Source: Euglena gracilis (Eukaryota; Euglenida; Euglenophyceae; Euglenales). Taken from it: a DNA stretch of 64,000 bases. Position numbers and translations under genes: made by a program. The stretch covers positions 49,393,847 to 49,457,846 of the forward strand of contig CP154954.1 in the NCBI GenBank assembly GCA_039621445.1. The letters are read 5' to 3'. Below the pieces are notes generated by a model. It was not told the origin of the DNA, did no database searches, and saw only the letters and a program-made list of their open reading frames with translations. This document shows, one piece after another, positions 1 to 37,122 of the stretch. Numbering within the stretch: position 1 is the first letter of the stretch; each line of letters begins with the position of its first letter.

Positions 1-807
1 TCGCTGAAAAAAAATGCAACCAAAGTGGATGACAGAAATCGTGCAAGAGTTTGCAAGACCACCACCCAGGTGGCTTCCTGGACCTCCTTGCACTGGGGCG
101 TGGCCACCAACCCCTTTTGCCAGCTGGCTGGACGCCCAGGCTTCTCACTCTACCACCCTCATCCAGCAGCCAGAAGCTCTAACAAGTGAATCCAGCAGTG
201 TATTTTGCAGGAATATGGAATGTACAAGGCAGACAAGAAATTGACCTTGGTGGCATTTTTGAGGCAAAATGGCCTTGATTTGCTCAGTTTCTCCAGTGGA
301 AAGCAAGGCAAAACTGCTCGACACATGGCAAAAAAAAATGCTAAAATAACGGCTCAATTCTGAATTTTTCCAAAATTAAACTTCCCAAAAATTTACCATA
401 AAGCTCAATGGGAAATTTTTGGAGCATATTTCTGTCTACTGTAATTTCTGGCAACCCTGGATGAGTTTTTACTGCACTAAACCACCACAAAAGAAAGCAA
501 TATTTTGAATCATTCACCATGATTCTTCTTTGGACAGTTTTTAAGAAAATGGATGGGCCTGGCTGGAAAAACCCTGTGCAGCCCATTGCTGGGAATGGGG
601 TGTGTTGTAATGCTACAAGAATGCACGTAAATGAGGCGACCAACAGGCTTGTGGCAGCGGCTGATCACACGTTGGAAATTACAAGGGATTCGGTGTAGTT
701 GTGGGAGTGTGGATGGCACGAAATCTGCCAGGCACCGGCTCATCCCCTGAGGAATTGAGGCACCCCACTGGCAGCTGGTGGTGTGCACGTATGGACATTT
801 GTGCATG

Positions 808-842
<35 letters not shown>

Positions 843-1015
843 GTTCTGTGCATATATGTGTGAAGTTGCGTGTGTGATTTTGTGCGTGGAGTTGTGTGTG
901 TGTGTGTCTGTGTTGAGTCACGAGCATCCTGGAGAAAAATTATGGCCGGACAATTCGCCCCGTCCAGGCATTCCCGAATGTTGCTCACGGAACAGGGATC
1001 GGGGCCACGCCCTGC
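1..1015. other. Downstream of gene 1: no gene seen
   Basis: AT-rich lead-in with a dispersed intron-type repeat at 340-480 and a (GT)n tract at 811-841 followed by TG-rich DNA to 912. No coding signal. Confidence 0.6.
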
Positions 1016-26725
<25,710 letters not shown>

Positions 26726-27149
26726 ATGGTGTGTGGGGGGCTGGGGAACGGCCGGGGGAGGTCCTTATTTAGGGGTTTGGGGACGAGGCCGAGGACGGCG
26801 GGGGGGGGGGGTCATTCACACTGTCGGTGGGAACGTCGGCGGAGGAGGTGCCGGAAGCCCAGCAGGGGTTGGGACCACCAGACTCCCGGGGGGGGGGGGG
26901 CAGCCCACTCACCTTTAGTCGAACTCCCCCCGGGAGTGCCAAGAAGAGGGGGGGGGGGGGGGGGTCACGCGGTGCTAAACAAATCTGTGGGAGGGGGTCC
27001 AGCACCGCAGGAATCCAGGAAAGAGAAGGCTGCAGTATCACAACATCAGTTTTCCAGCCCCAAACAGGGGCATCGGAGGCTGTTGGTCATTTCTTTTATA
27101 ATGGGGTTCCCGGGGGAGGCCCCCCAGCTAAACAGTGGCGCATTCCGGG

Positions 27150-27255
27150 GCAACCCTATCCCTAACCCTAACCCCTATCATTACAACTTCCATACTGCGT
27201 GTTTGTCCAGGACAACTCCGTTTGTCCAGGACAACTCCGTTTGTCCAGGAGAACT
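27150..27255. repeat. Telomere-like repeat followed by a 19-bp tandem repeat
   Basis: CCCTATCCCTAACCCTAACC at 27158-27177 is three near-perfect CCCTAA units. Three copies of TTTGTCCAGGACAACTCCG follow at 27201-27257. Confidence 0.8.
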
Positions 27256-27419
27256 CCGTGGAGAGGCGGTTGTGGGGTCCGATCCTTTTGTTTAACTACT
27301 GGGCCTGTAATTAAAGGCTGCAGGAAAACAACCCCAAAAATGCTGTCGAAACCCCATCAGCTTGCGTTCGAGAAAGTGAACCACCCTTGTTTAACTATTG
27401 GGCCCCCAGGGGGGCCCAG

Positions 27420-27665
27420 TAGTTAACCCCCCCCCCCCTAATAGAAGCACGGGTGCGCTTATAGGGGACCGCCGCCCCCGGCGGCAGGAGGTGCGCTTCT
27501 ATTTGGACCCTAGGTGCGCGATTTTTGTTGATTTCCTTTAGAAATCCCATCAAAATGGGGGGGTGCGCTTGTAGCGGACCGCCGCCTTCGGCGGGGGGGG
27601 GGGTGCGCTTTTATTTGGACCCTGCGCTTGTAGCGGCCCCGTGCTTCTATGAGGGGGGGGGGGTT
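27420..27665. repeat. Dispersed repeat D, tandem copies
   Basis: Units with GGTGCGCTTCTATTTGGACC and GACCGCCGCC(T/C)(T/C)CGGCGG stems separated by G runs. Relatives at 21170-21290, 40390-40440, 40575-40735 and 61740-61830. The GCCGCCTTCGGCGG part is a strong hairpin. Confidence 0.8.
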
Positions 27666-30203
27666 AAAGGCTAACAAAAAACTTATTGCCTTCAAAATCG
27701 GTCGGAGATATAATTTTGGGATCTTTTTGGGCAAGGATTTTCCAAAGAAATAATGCAAAAAAAAATCGGCGTAAAGCCTTTTTGACATTCTTTCTGAGAA
27801 AATACAGGGGTTGGGCCAAGCAAACAAAAGCCCTAAAAATTCCCATCACTTTTGGCCACTTTTCAGAATTACACTGCTTCAACCTTCGGTTCAAACGACA
27901 GACCATCCCCAGTGGTGGGGTTTTGGCCTGGACCCCCCCCACATCTGCACGACCTGCACTGCCACAAGAACCAACGAGATTTTGTTGCCAACCGCAGGAA
28001 AAGAGGGTGGGAGAGAGAGGCGCCAATTTTGGTGAGTTTGGCATGCCGGCAAAGCTGGCTCTCACGGACAGGTGGGAGGGGGAGGGGAGCAGACGGGGGT
28101 AACAGAGAATGGCAGACGAGGGGCGGACACTCACGGGAGAGGGTCGCCGGCAGGATGGTCTGCGGCGGCTCACCGCAGGGGCCGAACGACGCGCCAGTCG
28201 CCGATTGGGGAGAGAACTATGTCCAACAGCAAATTTGAAATGCGCGCCATGATTTTCCTGATGTGTGCGATCGCAGGTGATCATCGGACGTCCTTCTACA
28301 GACCAGCTCACGGGGCGCTGCTTGATGAACCTTCCCCCAAACTGACAAACTGACCCTGAGGCACACTGGGGTACCCCTGGCCAGAGGTGTTAGTTCGGAA
28401 ATTCACAGAAAACGCGGAGTGCCATCCTGGGAAGAAAGGCGCAAAAGCGGAGTCAGGGGGTACATTGGATCGAAAAGCAGTCAGTAAAACAAACAGCTGT
28501 GACCTTTGTTTAATCTTTAAGCAGCCGCAACGGGCTGTGTAAAATTGAGGCCAATCCCATGAGGGCATAATGGTATTTTTTTCGACTTTTGACCCATTCT
28601 GTATGCCAAGCCAAACCTCAGGCGGGGGGGGGGGGGCGAGGCAAGCCACACTGGGCTGGGCAGCTTTGGGCGCAACTTTGGGCAATACAAGATGGCAGCA
28701 TAGGCTGTCAACACAGGCTGGGGGGGATGACTTGAACAAGGCAACCATTTGGGCTATTTTAGGTCGTTTTGGGCCATTTTTAGCACCTTGCCTAAATCAT
28801 TTCCCCCTCAGCTTGTGTTGGCAGGATTTCCATCTTGGATTGCCCAAAAGTGGGTCCAAAGATGCCCAGCCCACTGAATGATTGATACCCCTACAATAAG
28901 TTGGTGGTGAAAAACAGAATTAGATGTATTAGGCGTTTCCAAAGCGATCTACAGACCTTGGCAGATTCCTGGGGAGAATAAACATGTTTCGGGCTTTGGG
29001 GGAGTCCTTCTGTCCCTGGACAATTTGCAATGGTATTTCATTTCATGAAAGCGCATTTACTTGGTCGATTTAAATCTAGCCCAAATCAATCCAAACCAAT
29101 CACATCTACGCTCTGTCCCCCTGAACAAAAGATGCAGCAGCCCATTGCTCCTCCGATCCAACGGGGGGGGGGGCAATGGTTGAAAACATGACAAAGAAAT
29201 CCCCTGAGCAGGGCTGGGGACTGCCTGCAACGTTCACGCGCACATGAACGGCACCACCAGTGGGGTCAGCAGCAGATTGCGATGCTTACTCCAGCGGCAA
29301 AACGATATGTACACTACGGCGAGCGGCGAGACGATAGGCGCGGAGATGGAGGGAACGGAAGGGAGGGGACAAGGGCTCACTTTGGACACATTCCCAAAGC
29401 GACATTTGCTTTGGACTTTGGAAAAAAAGGCCGAGCGCCAACCCCCGGGGCGCCCTTTTGGAATGCCTGGGTTTCTGTGCCAAACACTGTCTCTTTGGGT
29501 CAGTGTGGGGGAGGAGACTGAAAACGGACCCAGAATGGACCTTGACGATGGTGTTTCGCGAATCGCATCTTTTTGAACAAAAAAGGCTGAAATGTAAACA
29601 AGAATCACAGAAAAAACTCTGTTGTCTGCAGTAGAAATGAAAAAAAAATCCATGAGAAAAAAGGAGGTCACCCCCCCCCCCCCCGGGAACCCCCCAGGCT
29701 GTTGAGCCCATGGGCTGTTGACCTCGTCCTCTGTTGGGCCAACCCATCCCTGGAAAAAAATTTTCTGAGTTCAAAAATACACTACAAGAAATGTTTTCCT
29801 TGCTGAAATGTCTTCTTTGTTCGACGAAGAAGTTGGAAAACGTCGATAACACATAGTTCCCAAGATGATGTCCAATGGTGATAGGGTGCCTTGAGATTTC
29901 ATCCAGTTATATGGCATGCGAGCCCAAATATGGGGGAAGTGACCCCTGGGCCATTGGGCCCAACTTGACCCGGGTCAATATCCCGGGGGGGGGGTAAATC
30001 TTTCAGGAAGCGCCATTTCAAGAATTTGGATTTTTTCGGATTTTTTTGGATTTCAAAGTGTCAAAGATAGTCGGGATGCCAGCCCCAGCCCCCAGGGACA
30101 CACCATCATTCGGGGGACTGGACGGCAGGGGGGCCGCGGGTTGGTATGTACAGCGGGACAGGCCGGATCTAGCGGCACGCGCTTCTCCCCCTCCCCCTCC
30201 CCC

Positions 30204-30301
30204 TCACGATGCTACGCCGGGGGAAGGGATCTCCTGGCCGACGACTTGCGCCGCAGTCCGCGCCAGGCAGCCGTTTCCCGCCAATCCCGGCGGGGAGGGG
30301 A
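30204..30301 (-). CDS. Gene 2 exon 6, C-terminus
   Basis: Acceptor CACCAG, two bases complete the open codon, then PSPPGLAGNGCLARTAAQVV to a TGA at 30206-30204. The phase fit makes it the best C-terminal exon, although two other frames are open in this GC-rich block. Confidence 0.65.
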
Positions 30302-33300
30302 CTGGTGGTGAGGTAGGGAGGGGTGAGCAGTGGGGGGGGGGGGTAAAATGACCCTAAAAAAAGGCGACAAAAAACAAAAGAATGCAAAAAAAGATGCAAA
30401 TTGTATGTAAAATCCTTCAGGAGCTCCACTGGGATGTGCCGGAGAGGACTTGGAAAAACTGTCACCTTCTCCATTTTGATAATGTCTTGGGGACATCATG
30501 ATTTCAAAATCATTGGAACTGGTTGGCCAAAAAGAGTCCAAAAATGACAAAAATTCAACAAAAAAATTGGTCTCGGGAAGAAATCGGGCCAAAATGCGGA
30601 TTTTTCCAAGCCCAAGGAACCCAGAAAAGATCAGAAAATTACTGGGGAAAATGACACAAAAAAACCCACAAATTTTGCCGAAATAAAAAAACAACCAAAA
30701 ATGCATGTGCGCCTCCACTGGTATGAGGACTTCTGCAGGGTTGGATGGAAGGGGAATTGGATCAGTGACCCACCTCTCTGCCTCACACGGGAAGAGGTGG
30801 GGGTGCCCCCACCCACCAAGATGGAGGTGGATCGGCTTGTACAGTCCTGACCCCGGAATGTGTGCTCGTAAGAAGTCTGGAGGAGGCCAATCTTCCCTTA
30901 GAGCGGGTGGATTATTTCCACTGGCGCTAAAAAAAGGCGGAAACGACGATTGTCCACGGGCTAGCGGTGCTCTGGTGCAGAACCAGTCCTCCGCTCCCCG
31001 CGTGTTCCTGTCAATGGCGTCCACCGCTCGCCCCGCAAACGACCGCCTGGGCTGGACCTTTGGGTTAATCGCTCGGCAGTGGGGACAAGCGTTGCTGGTG
31101 GAGATGAGGGCACTTGGCCGCCCCGTGCCCGGCTTCCTGTTTGTTGGGAAATGCCGGGGAAATGCCGGGGAAATGCCGGGGAAATGGGGAAATGGTGGAC
31201 AGCCGGGGCGGGCCGGCCCTGGCTTGGTTGGCAGCGTTGGCCGGGGGGGGGGGGGGCAGGATGCCAGCCGGGGGCGGAAGGGGGACGGGGGCCGCACATT
31301 TGGAACAGGCACCAGCGTAGTGGCAACAGAGGAACTCGGCGTCCGCGACGTACGTGATGCAGAACTGCGGGGGACGGCGGGGCACAGGCGATGGGGACGG
31401 ATGGGGGGGAGGAGTGCTGGTGCAACGACAGCGATGGCGGCACAGGGTTGATTGGTGTGCGTGTGGAGGTGCGGAGCCATTCCGAACAGCACATGAGGGG
31501 ATTTGAAACCTTGCGCGTTAAAAGAACGTTTCGGCTCTTCTCGGCTCTTCTGCCCCCCACTGCTATCATAACCACGAGAGTTTCCTTGAAAAACGCTCGA
31601 AACGGACTGCAGGCAGTCTATGTTTTGGTCTTCACTTTCTGGCAACAACGTGCACAACGTGCTCGCACATTTCGTGCACAACGTGCAGCCACATTTTTGA
31701 AACATACCGATACAATGGCTGGAACCCGAGTTTCCTGACGTGTTTTTTTTGGAGAACAGGTTCGGCACAGAACCTCGCTGCCACCCGCAATACAATTTGA
31801 AGGAGGAGAACGTCATTGGCCCGAAAAGGGTCTGCCCCACCCCGTGGCCCACACCTGGCACAGCGAGGGGTCGTCGGGCTCGTTCATCGTGCAACACGAG
31901 GCGGCCCGGCACAGGGTCAGGCCCCGGCGGCGCAGCTCGGCCCGTACCGGCTCGATCTGCCACTCCAGGGCCCCGATCTCGTCCCGGCGGCGGGCCGCCT
32001 CGGCCCTCCGCGCCCCCTCTGCGGTGAGCACGTGGACCATCGTTGGGGACGCCACCACTTGCGGTGTCGGTCACTTTGGGAGACACCCCAAATCGACACG
32101 TTCACATCAACAAAAAAATGCACACACGGGGGCCGCATCCCTTGGTGGTTTTGTCAGCGATCCCTGTGAGTCCTCCTGAGGGGTTGGGGCCAGCTGGAAA
32201 AAGGCGACTCGGCTGGATCCGGAGTGGAGCAACCTGGAAAAACATAATATATAAAAAAACCCCAGAGTGACATTTATGCGAACTTTTAAGTTCAAGGCCC
32301 AAACTTGAGCAGCACATTTTCAAATCATTTGCTAAGCCAGTAAGCTTCCATCCTTTGGTAATCAGGTTCAGGGCCGAGGAAGGTTTGCTTGCAAAAAATG
32401 ACTGCGGCTGATTGGAAGGAATCCTGTTCAACCAGGGTATTAAATGAGGGGGAAGAGGAGGGTCTGGACCCCCGGAGGGGGCGGTCGGACCCTCCCTTTG
32501 CAAAAATCTTTCCGACGCAGAGCGCTGTAAGTTTTTGTTGGCCTTGAATAAATGACCAAAAATCGCTTCTTCACACAGTTTTTTTTGTTTGAAATCGTCT
32601 AAAATTACACCAAAAATATCATCTTCCCCGGATTATACACCAAAAAATTTATCCCCCAGCGTGAAGCGCCGGAAAAATTTTTTGGCTCCCCAGGGGGGGG
32701 GGTCCGGACCTACCCCCTCGGTCCGAAGGGGGAGTGGTCTGGACCCCCCCCCACGGGGGAGGGTGGTCTGACGCCCCTTTCCCCTGAACAAAACCAACCT
32801 TCACTTCATACCCTGCCTCCGACTTGACCGGCAGTATTTTCCCCAACAACGTTGTTTTTCTCACCCAGGCCTCCAACCTGACGTGATAGACCGTGATAGA
32901 CCAGCATGGGCGCACGTCATCCCGTTCTGCCCCACCCCCCCCCCCCCCCCCTTCGTTGCACAAAGGCTTCTGGTCTGTTTATGGCCGGCGCTAACTTCGC
33001 TTCTGGCCCAGTGTGCTGTGCGGTGAGTGGCCAGGTACCCCTTACACCAGTGCTCTTGTGTTGCTCCGCCTGGCCGGGTGAGCAACTCGCTCCCCCCTCC
33101 CCGGCGCCCCTCGTCCCACTGCCCAAGGGGCCCCGGGGCAGGCGGGACGCGGGCCGAGGATCAAGGCCTCCGCCTCCTGCTTCCGCTCCTCCGCGGTCCC
33201 CGGCCCGTCGAACAGGGCCAGGATGGCGATGTCCAGCCGCCGGTTCATCTCCCGCAGGCTGTCCAGGCGGGCGGCGCCAGGGCCTACTGGGGCCCGGCTT

Positions 33301-33584
33301 GGGGTTGGCGAAGAAATGGGTGGCGGTCGGGGGTTTGGCGGTTGGCGGTTGGCCATCCAGCCTGACATGGGTGGGGGCAAAATTGACATGAAACAAAACT
33401 CAAACGAAACGCAAAAAAACGCAAAAAAACCGCAAAAAAAAAAACGCAAAAAAAAAGAGCAAAAAAAAAAATGATTTGTTTCCCCACTGGCGCTCCCGCC
33501 AAAGGATGCGTCAGGAACGAGATGTCCCGGGCGGCCCTGGGGGCGGCAGGCGCCGTAGTGGTTGTAGAGAGTGTCATCGTCCAT
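30204..33584 (-). CDS. Gene 2: RING-type zinc finger protein, 249 aa, six exons
   Basis: Exons 33584-33488, 33286-33149, 32018-31855, 31364-31287, 31132-30958 and 30301-30204 join with GT-AG introns (donors GTGGGG, GTCCCG, GTGTGG, GTCCCC, GTGGAC) to exactly 750 nt including TGA; every phase agrees. The start sits in a GCCATGG context. The protein has an N-terminal polar part, a charged helical region (LDSLREMNRRLDIAILALF; GARRAEAARRRDEIGALEWQ) and a C-terminal Cys/His cluster: C-x2-C (LCQFC), C-C-H (FLCCHY), C-x2-C (ACSKC), C-x2-C (ACPHCR). The spacing fits a C3HC4-like RING of the IAP/MUL1 style, the usual E2-binding module of ubiquitin ligases. E3 activity is inferred from the fold only. 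The H-to-C spacing is four residues, one more than usual. Confidence 0.82.
30958..31132 (-). CDS. Gene 2 exon 5, last RING cysteines and basic tail
   Basis: Acceptor AGGAAG, donor CCC|GTGGAC, 175 nt. SNACPHCRAINPKVQPRRSF contains the closing C-x2-C; FAGRAVDAIDRNTRGAEDWF follows. Confidence 0.78.
31143..31190. repeat. Short tandem AAATGCCGGGG repeat
   Basis: Four 11-bp units directly beside a RING gene exon, inside an intron of gene 2. Confidence 0.85.
31287..31364 (-). CDS. Gene 2 exon 4, RING core
   Basis: Acceptor CCCCGCAG, donor GTCCCC, 78 nt, phase 0 both sides. FCITYVADAEFLCCHYAGAC followed by SKCAAP supplies the second Cys, the Cys-His pair and the next C-x2-C. Confidence 0.88.
31855..32018 (-). 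CDS. Gene 2 exon 3, helix and first RING cysteines
   Basis: Acceptor ACCGCAG, donor CAG|GTGTGG, 164 nt. An Arg/Glu-rich helix is followed by CRAASCC and ends LCQ, with the first RING Cys. Confidence 0.88.
32950..33090 (-). repeat. Dispersed repeat B, copy 2 (inverted)
   Basis: Reverse complement of 6298-6435 over about 135 bp, including TGTTGCTCCGCCTGGCCGGG at its right end. Lies in intron 2 of gene 2. Confidence 0.85.
33149..33286 (-). CDS. Gene 2 exon 2, charged helix
   Basis: Acceptor CCCCAG, donor C|GTCCCG. ARLDSLREMNRRLDIAILAL and AEERKQEAEALILGP: strongly coding, 138 nt, phase 1 in and out. The intron 3' of it holds one copy of a dispersed repeat (32950-33090). Confidence 0.88.
33488..33584 (-). 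CDS. Gene 2 exon 1
   Basis: MDDDTLYNHYGAC... from an ATG in a GCCATGG context; 97 nt, ends in phase 1 at CCA|GTGGGG. A second frame (starting one base earlier, TMTLSTTTT) is also open but breaks the downstream phase. Confidence 0.75.
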
Positions 33585-35484
33585 GGCCCCACCGACAGAG
33601 ACCGACCAAGAGGCACAGCAAGACGCACCAGGCTCCGTTCGCTTTTTATTCCAAACGAAATCTTGTCATGTCAAGCATGAAAGAAACACCACAAGAGGGG
33701 GGGGCTGCTTTTTTTGCTTTGTGGGGGTTTGCTCGTCTTGGCTGTGAGCTCCGTGGTGCGGTGGGAATGTTAGATGGCAGGTCTCTGCTCGACCTCGACT
33801 GTGACAGGCTCATCTCGGGCGTCGGCCTCGTACCAGTGTACCACTGCTCCGTACTCGGCATTCGAGGCGTTCCACGGGTCCTGCTCAGCAACCGCGCCAG
33901 GGCGGTGGCAAACAACCCCCAACCCCTCTTTGTCGGCTCATGTCACTTGAAAAAAATGCACCCTTCTGCGAACGGATGAACCTGCCTGAACCTGCCTGGG
34001 AGACGTGTGAGACACGCGGAAGGATGGGCCCATCATACCAACGGGGGATTGGGTCAACAAGGTTCGAGCCGGAAAGAGGGCACCGCCCTGCCCCCGTCCG
34101 ATGGGGCTCTGTGGGCGTTTCGTCTTGTTGGGGTTCCGGAAAGGGTTCAGGCAGTCCGCCAGAGCGTTGAAGCCCCGCCGTAATTTCGGGGTCAGCGCCA
34201 GTGCGCCGCTTGCTGCCCCCCCCCCCCCCCGACCGGCTCAGGGGCCGGAAGGTTTGTGCGGGCCAGCTTCGATTTTTGGACCCAACGCTTGACCAGCCCA
34301 GCACACAGCAACCCGCTTTCACCATTTCGACACGTTTCGGGGTCACTTTCACTTTCAATGTAACCCGTAAAACGGGGGGAAAACTGGGGCCGGGGGAAAA
34401 AGCCACTGGCTGGCTGGGTCCTGCTGCCTGGATGGTCTTTGGGAAGCGACGCCCTCGCCATCACTCCACTATTGGCAGAAAGTAAGGAAGGGGTAGGCTG
34501 CAGGGAGAAGGAAGGGGGATGGACCACACCGCAGCCGTCCCCGGGGTGACCCTGCCCTGCCCTGCCACACCCTAGACACCATCCAAGGGGCCCCAGCCCC
34601 TTCAATAGCTCCCATCCTGCCACAGTCCGCCTTCACAGATGACTCAAATAACACCTGGCAAATATTCCTGACATCCGGCACTCACATGGGGATTCATCAG
34701 ACCTTGTCTTCTGCCTGTTTCCCGGAATTGCACAATTTTGACGTTGTTGCAAACAATTATATTGTATGAAGGCCCAAACAAACCCCTATTTGCACCCTGC
34801 ACGGTTGCCTCTCCGAGCCACCAAGGCAATGTCTCCACCCATAATTGATGGTTTCTCCTTCCCTGGTTAAATCCCCCCAAAAGATCAGACCCCCAAATCA
34901 AGGCCAGGAGTGGCTGGGGACTGCGTTGTGCCGCGGTGCCTGACACCGTGCATGCCATCCTCCCGGCAGCAACCGGTGGGCCATTCCATTCCAAGCAGCA
35001 CTGCACATTGTCAAATGGAACGTCGCTGCGAGGGGGGAACAGAGAGGAGGTGATTGAGTGCTGCGCGAGGGCAGCTCTTTAAGGGGCGCGAGTGGAGTGG
35101 GCTGTCGCGTCTGACCAGCCCTGCCGAGGGACACAGAGGGGAGGGAGAAGTGTGAGGTATCGGCAGGGGCGGCTGGTCCGGTCCCTCTAAGAGGTGGGGG
35201 GCGGCGACGGGGTCACCGCAGCGGCCGCCGGGCCACGCCACACCGGCCGGGGGGGGGGGCGCCCACCCTCCCCGGTGCTCTCCCCACTGAGATTCATGTT
35301 GAAGGCAAAGGATTGAAGGCAAAGGGAGGGCGGGCTGTCCTTGGCACAGTCCCCAGAGAGGATGATGAGAGGATTGATGAGGAGAAAGACTCTGGTGGTT
35401 GGCTTCAAGGGGAAGAGTTTGGAAACGGTGCGCCTCCCGCCTGGCTGGAACTTAGGCGGCCGGATTCGCACGTAAGCTTTTTTC

Positions 35485-35965
35485 CTTTTGATGCGCGCAA
35501 TTGCGCAAATGTACCATTTTTTTGTAACCACTGGGACCCTGTACCCTGACACCCGGAACACGATTTAAGAACCGTTACACCCCTGTATTGGAGGGGATTA
35601 ACTCCCAGTGGTCTGGTGTGCATGCTGCTTACCAGGTGACGTTAATAGGGCTGATGGTGAGACTGGTGCTGTTGTACATCAAACGGGAGAGAGGCACACA
35701 CCCCGTGTGACGACACTTGGAAACGGTGCTGGCGTGCTGGCTGAACTGGCTGTGATACTACCGCCACCGGTGAGAACACACGGGGCCTCGTGACATCACA
35801 CACCAGAGACACACAGACTACGTGAGGCAGACGTCGGGCAATTGATGCAAATGCAAATGCGCAAATAAACATTTTATACACCGCTTCAAAATGATGTGTT
35901 TGTAGCAGCCTTAGAGCACACAAAAAAGTTGCGCGCAAATGCGCGCATCAACACACATCAGTTGT
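35485..35965. repeat. Related GCGCAATTGCGC / GCGCAAATGCGC sites
   Basis: TTGATGCGCGCAATTGCGC at 35488, TGCAAATGCGCAAATAAA at 35851, TTGCGCGCAAATGCGCGCAT at 35931, and TTTGCGCAAATGCGCAAAT at 37715. They share the core of the fold-back element. Confidence 0.75.
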
Positions 35966-37003
35966 GCGATACCATCTCCTCCTCCGTGACAGCTGGCGAA
36001 CACAACTCCTCACGCCACCCAATGATTACGTGGCGATGAAATTTGTGGTGAGAGGTGGTGTGGAGTGTTCACTGGAACACGGCATGTGACTGGCCAAAAT
36101 TTGCCTGTCTTACGTGTGTACATTTGCACTGCTGTTACCCGGCCCACACGACCTGTTGTTTTGGCGTCATCCGTTTGGCAGTTAAACGTAATGAATTGAT
36201 GACATGCAAACGACCTGTGACTGTTGGACACCTTTTCTGCAACAGGACTGCGTTACAAGAAGACAAAATTTGCACCTGAAATGCCTGGGATGTGTCCGGC
36301 CGGAGTCCGTTTTATGGTTTTTTTTTGTTATTTTTCCCTTGAAATATGTAAAAAACACCAGTTTTTGTGCATAATTTGGGGGGAGTGGGTCCCACCGCTT
36401 TGTATGCACCCAATGCAGGGGTAAACGTTCACCACTTCCTTGCATCCAAAATAACGGGTGCTTGAGGGCTACCTCTCTCCGGCTGCGGCTGCAATGCACT
36501 GGCACCACGTCGTCCCCCCAGTCTTACACCCCGGTGGCGGGGTATAACGTGGCCGCTTCGGTGTGTGTTGTTGTGCCGGGGAGGTCAATGCCGATCTGCT
36601 GGGTGCTGAAGCATCAGCAGCTGATGGGGCTGCAGCAGCGGAGCCGAGGCCGCAGGTCAGCGGCAGGGCCCTTGGGACCCAGAAATTGGTGCCGGTGGAC
36701 GTGTACCGTTACTGGGTAGCTGCGCACCCACCTTCAAGAGATCCCATGTCTCCATCTTTTGTGGGACTTGTCAATGGTCCAAAAACAGCACAATGAAACC
36801 ATATGCCGGAGGAGACGGTGTGCTTTCAACCCATTCAGAAGCCACTAAGGGTAGCTGTAAATGGGTCAAATGCAATCGTTTTCTACTCCTCCATTAGTTG
36901 TTTATTTGCGTGTCAATTTTGTGACAAACCCACCAACTTGGTCTGCGCACCCACGGCTCCTTTCTCACACCGTTTTTCAACGGCGTCAGTTCATGGGTAC
37001 CAA

Positions 37004-37122
37004 AGCTAAACACTGGAAGGGCAAAATTGTGTTGATGCGCGCAATTGCGCGCTTCAACACAAACATGTTGATGCGCGCAATTGCGCGCATCAACACAATT
37101 TTGCTCTTCCAGTGTTTAGCTT
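37004..37122. repeat. Fold-back palindrome, 55-bp arms
   Basis: Arms 37004-37060 and 37068-37122 are inverted complements with two mismatches; each arm itself holds the palindrome TGCGCGCAATTGCGCGC. Central loop of about 7 bp. Confidence 0.92.

Larger units (their letters stand above)
26726..30203. other. Intergenic region between genes 1 and 2
   Basis: No exon that I can support. Contains telomere-like DNA, a 19-bp tandem repeat, dispersed repeat D and G/C homopolymers. A GC-rich block at 28040-28240 has three open frames and no family resemblance. Confidence 0.5.

Noticed and set aside
28040-28240. GC-rich block as an exon of gene 2 or gene 1
   Set aside because: Gene 2 ends at 30204 and gene 1 starts at 26725 with a signal peptide; the frames here are Arg/Ser-rich without bias.
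30212-32086. 624-codon minus open frame
   Set aside because: It passes through the RING gene exons and introns alike; exon 3 and exon 6 of that gene are in other frames. Only the 31132-30958 part is genuine coding sequence in this frame.
34900-35320. GC-rich block as an exon
   Set aside because: All three minus frames are open and none shows codon bias or a splice pair.
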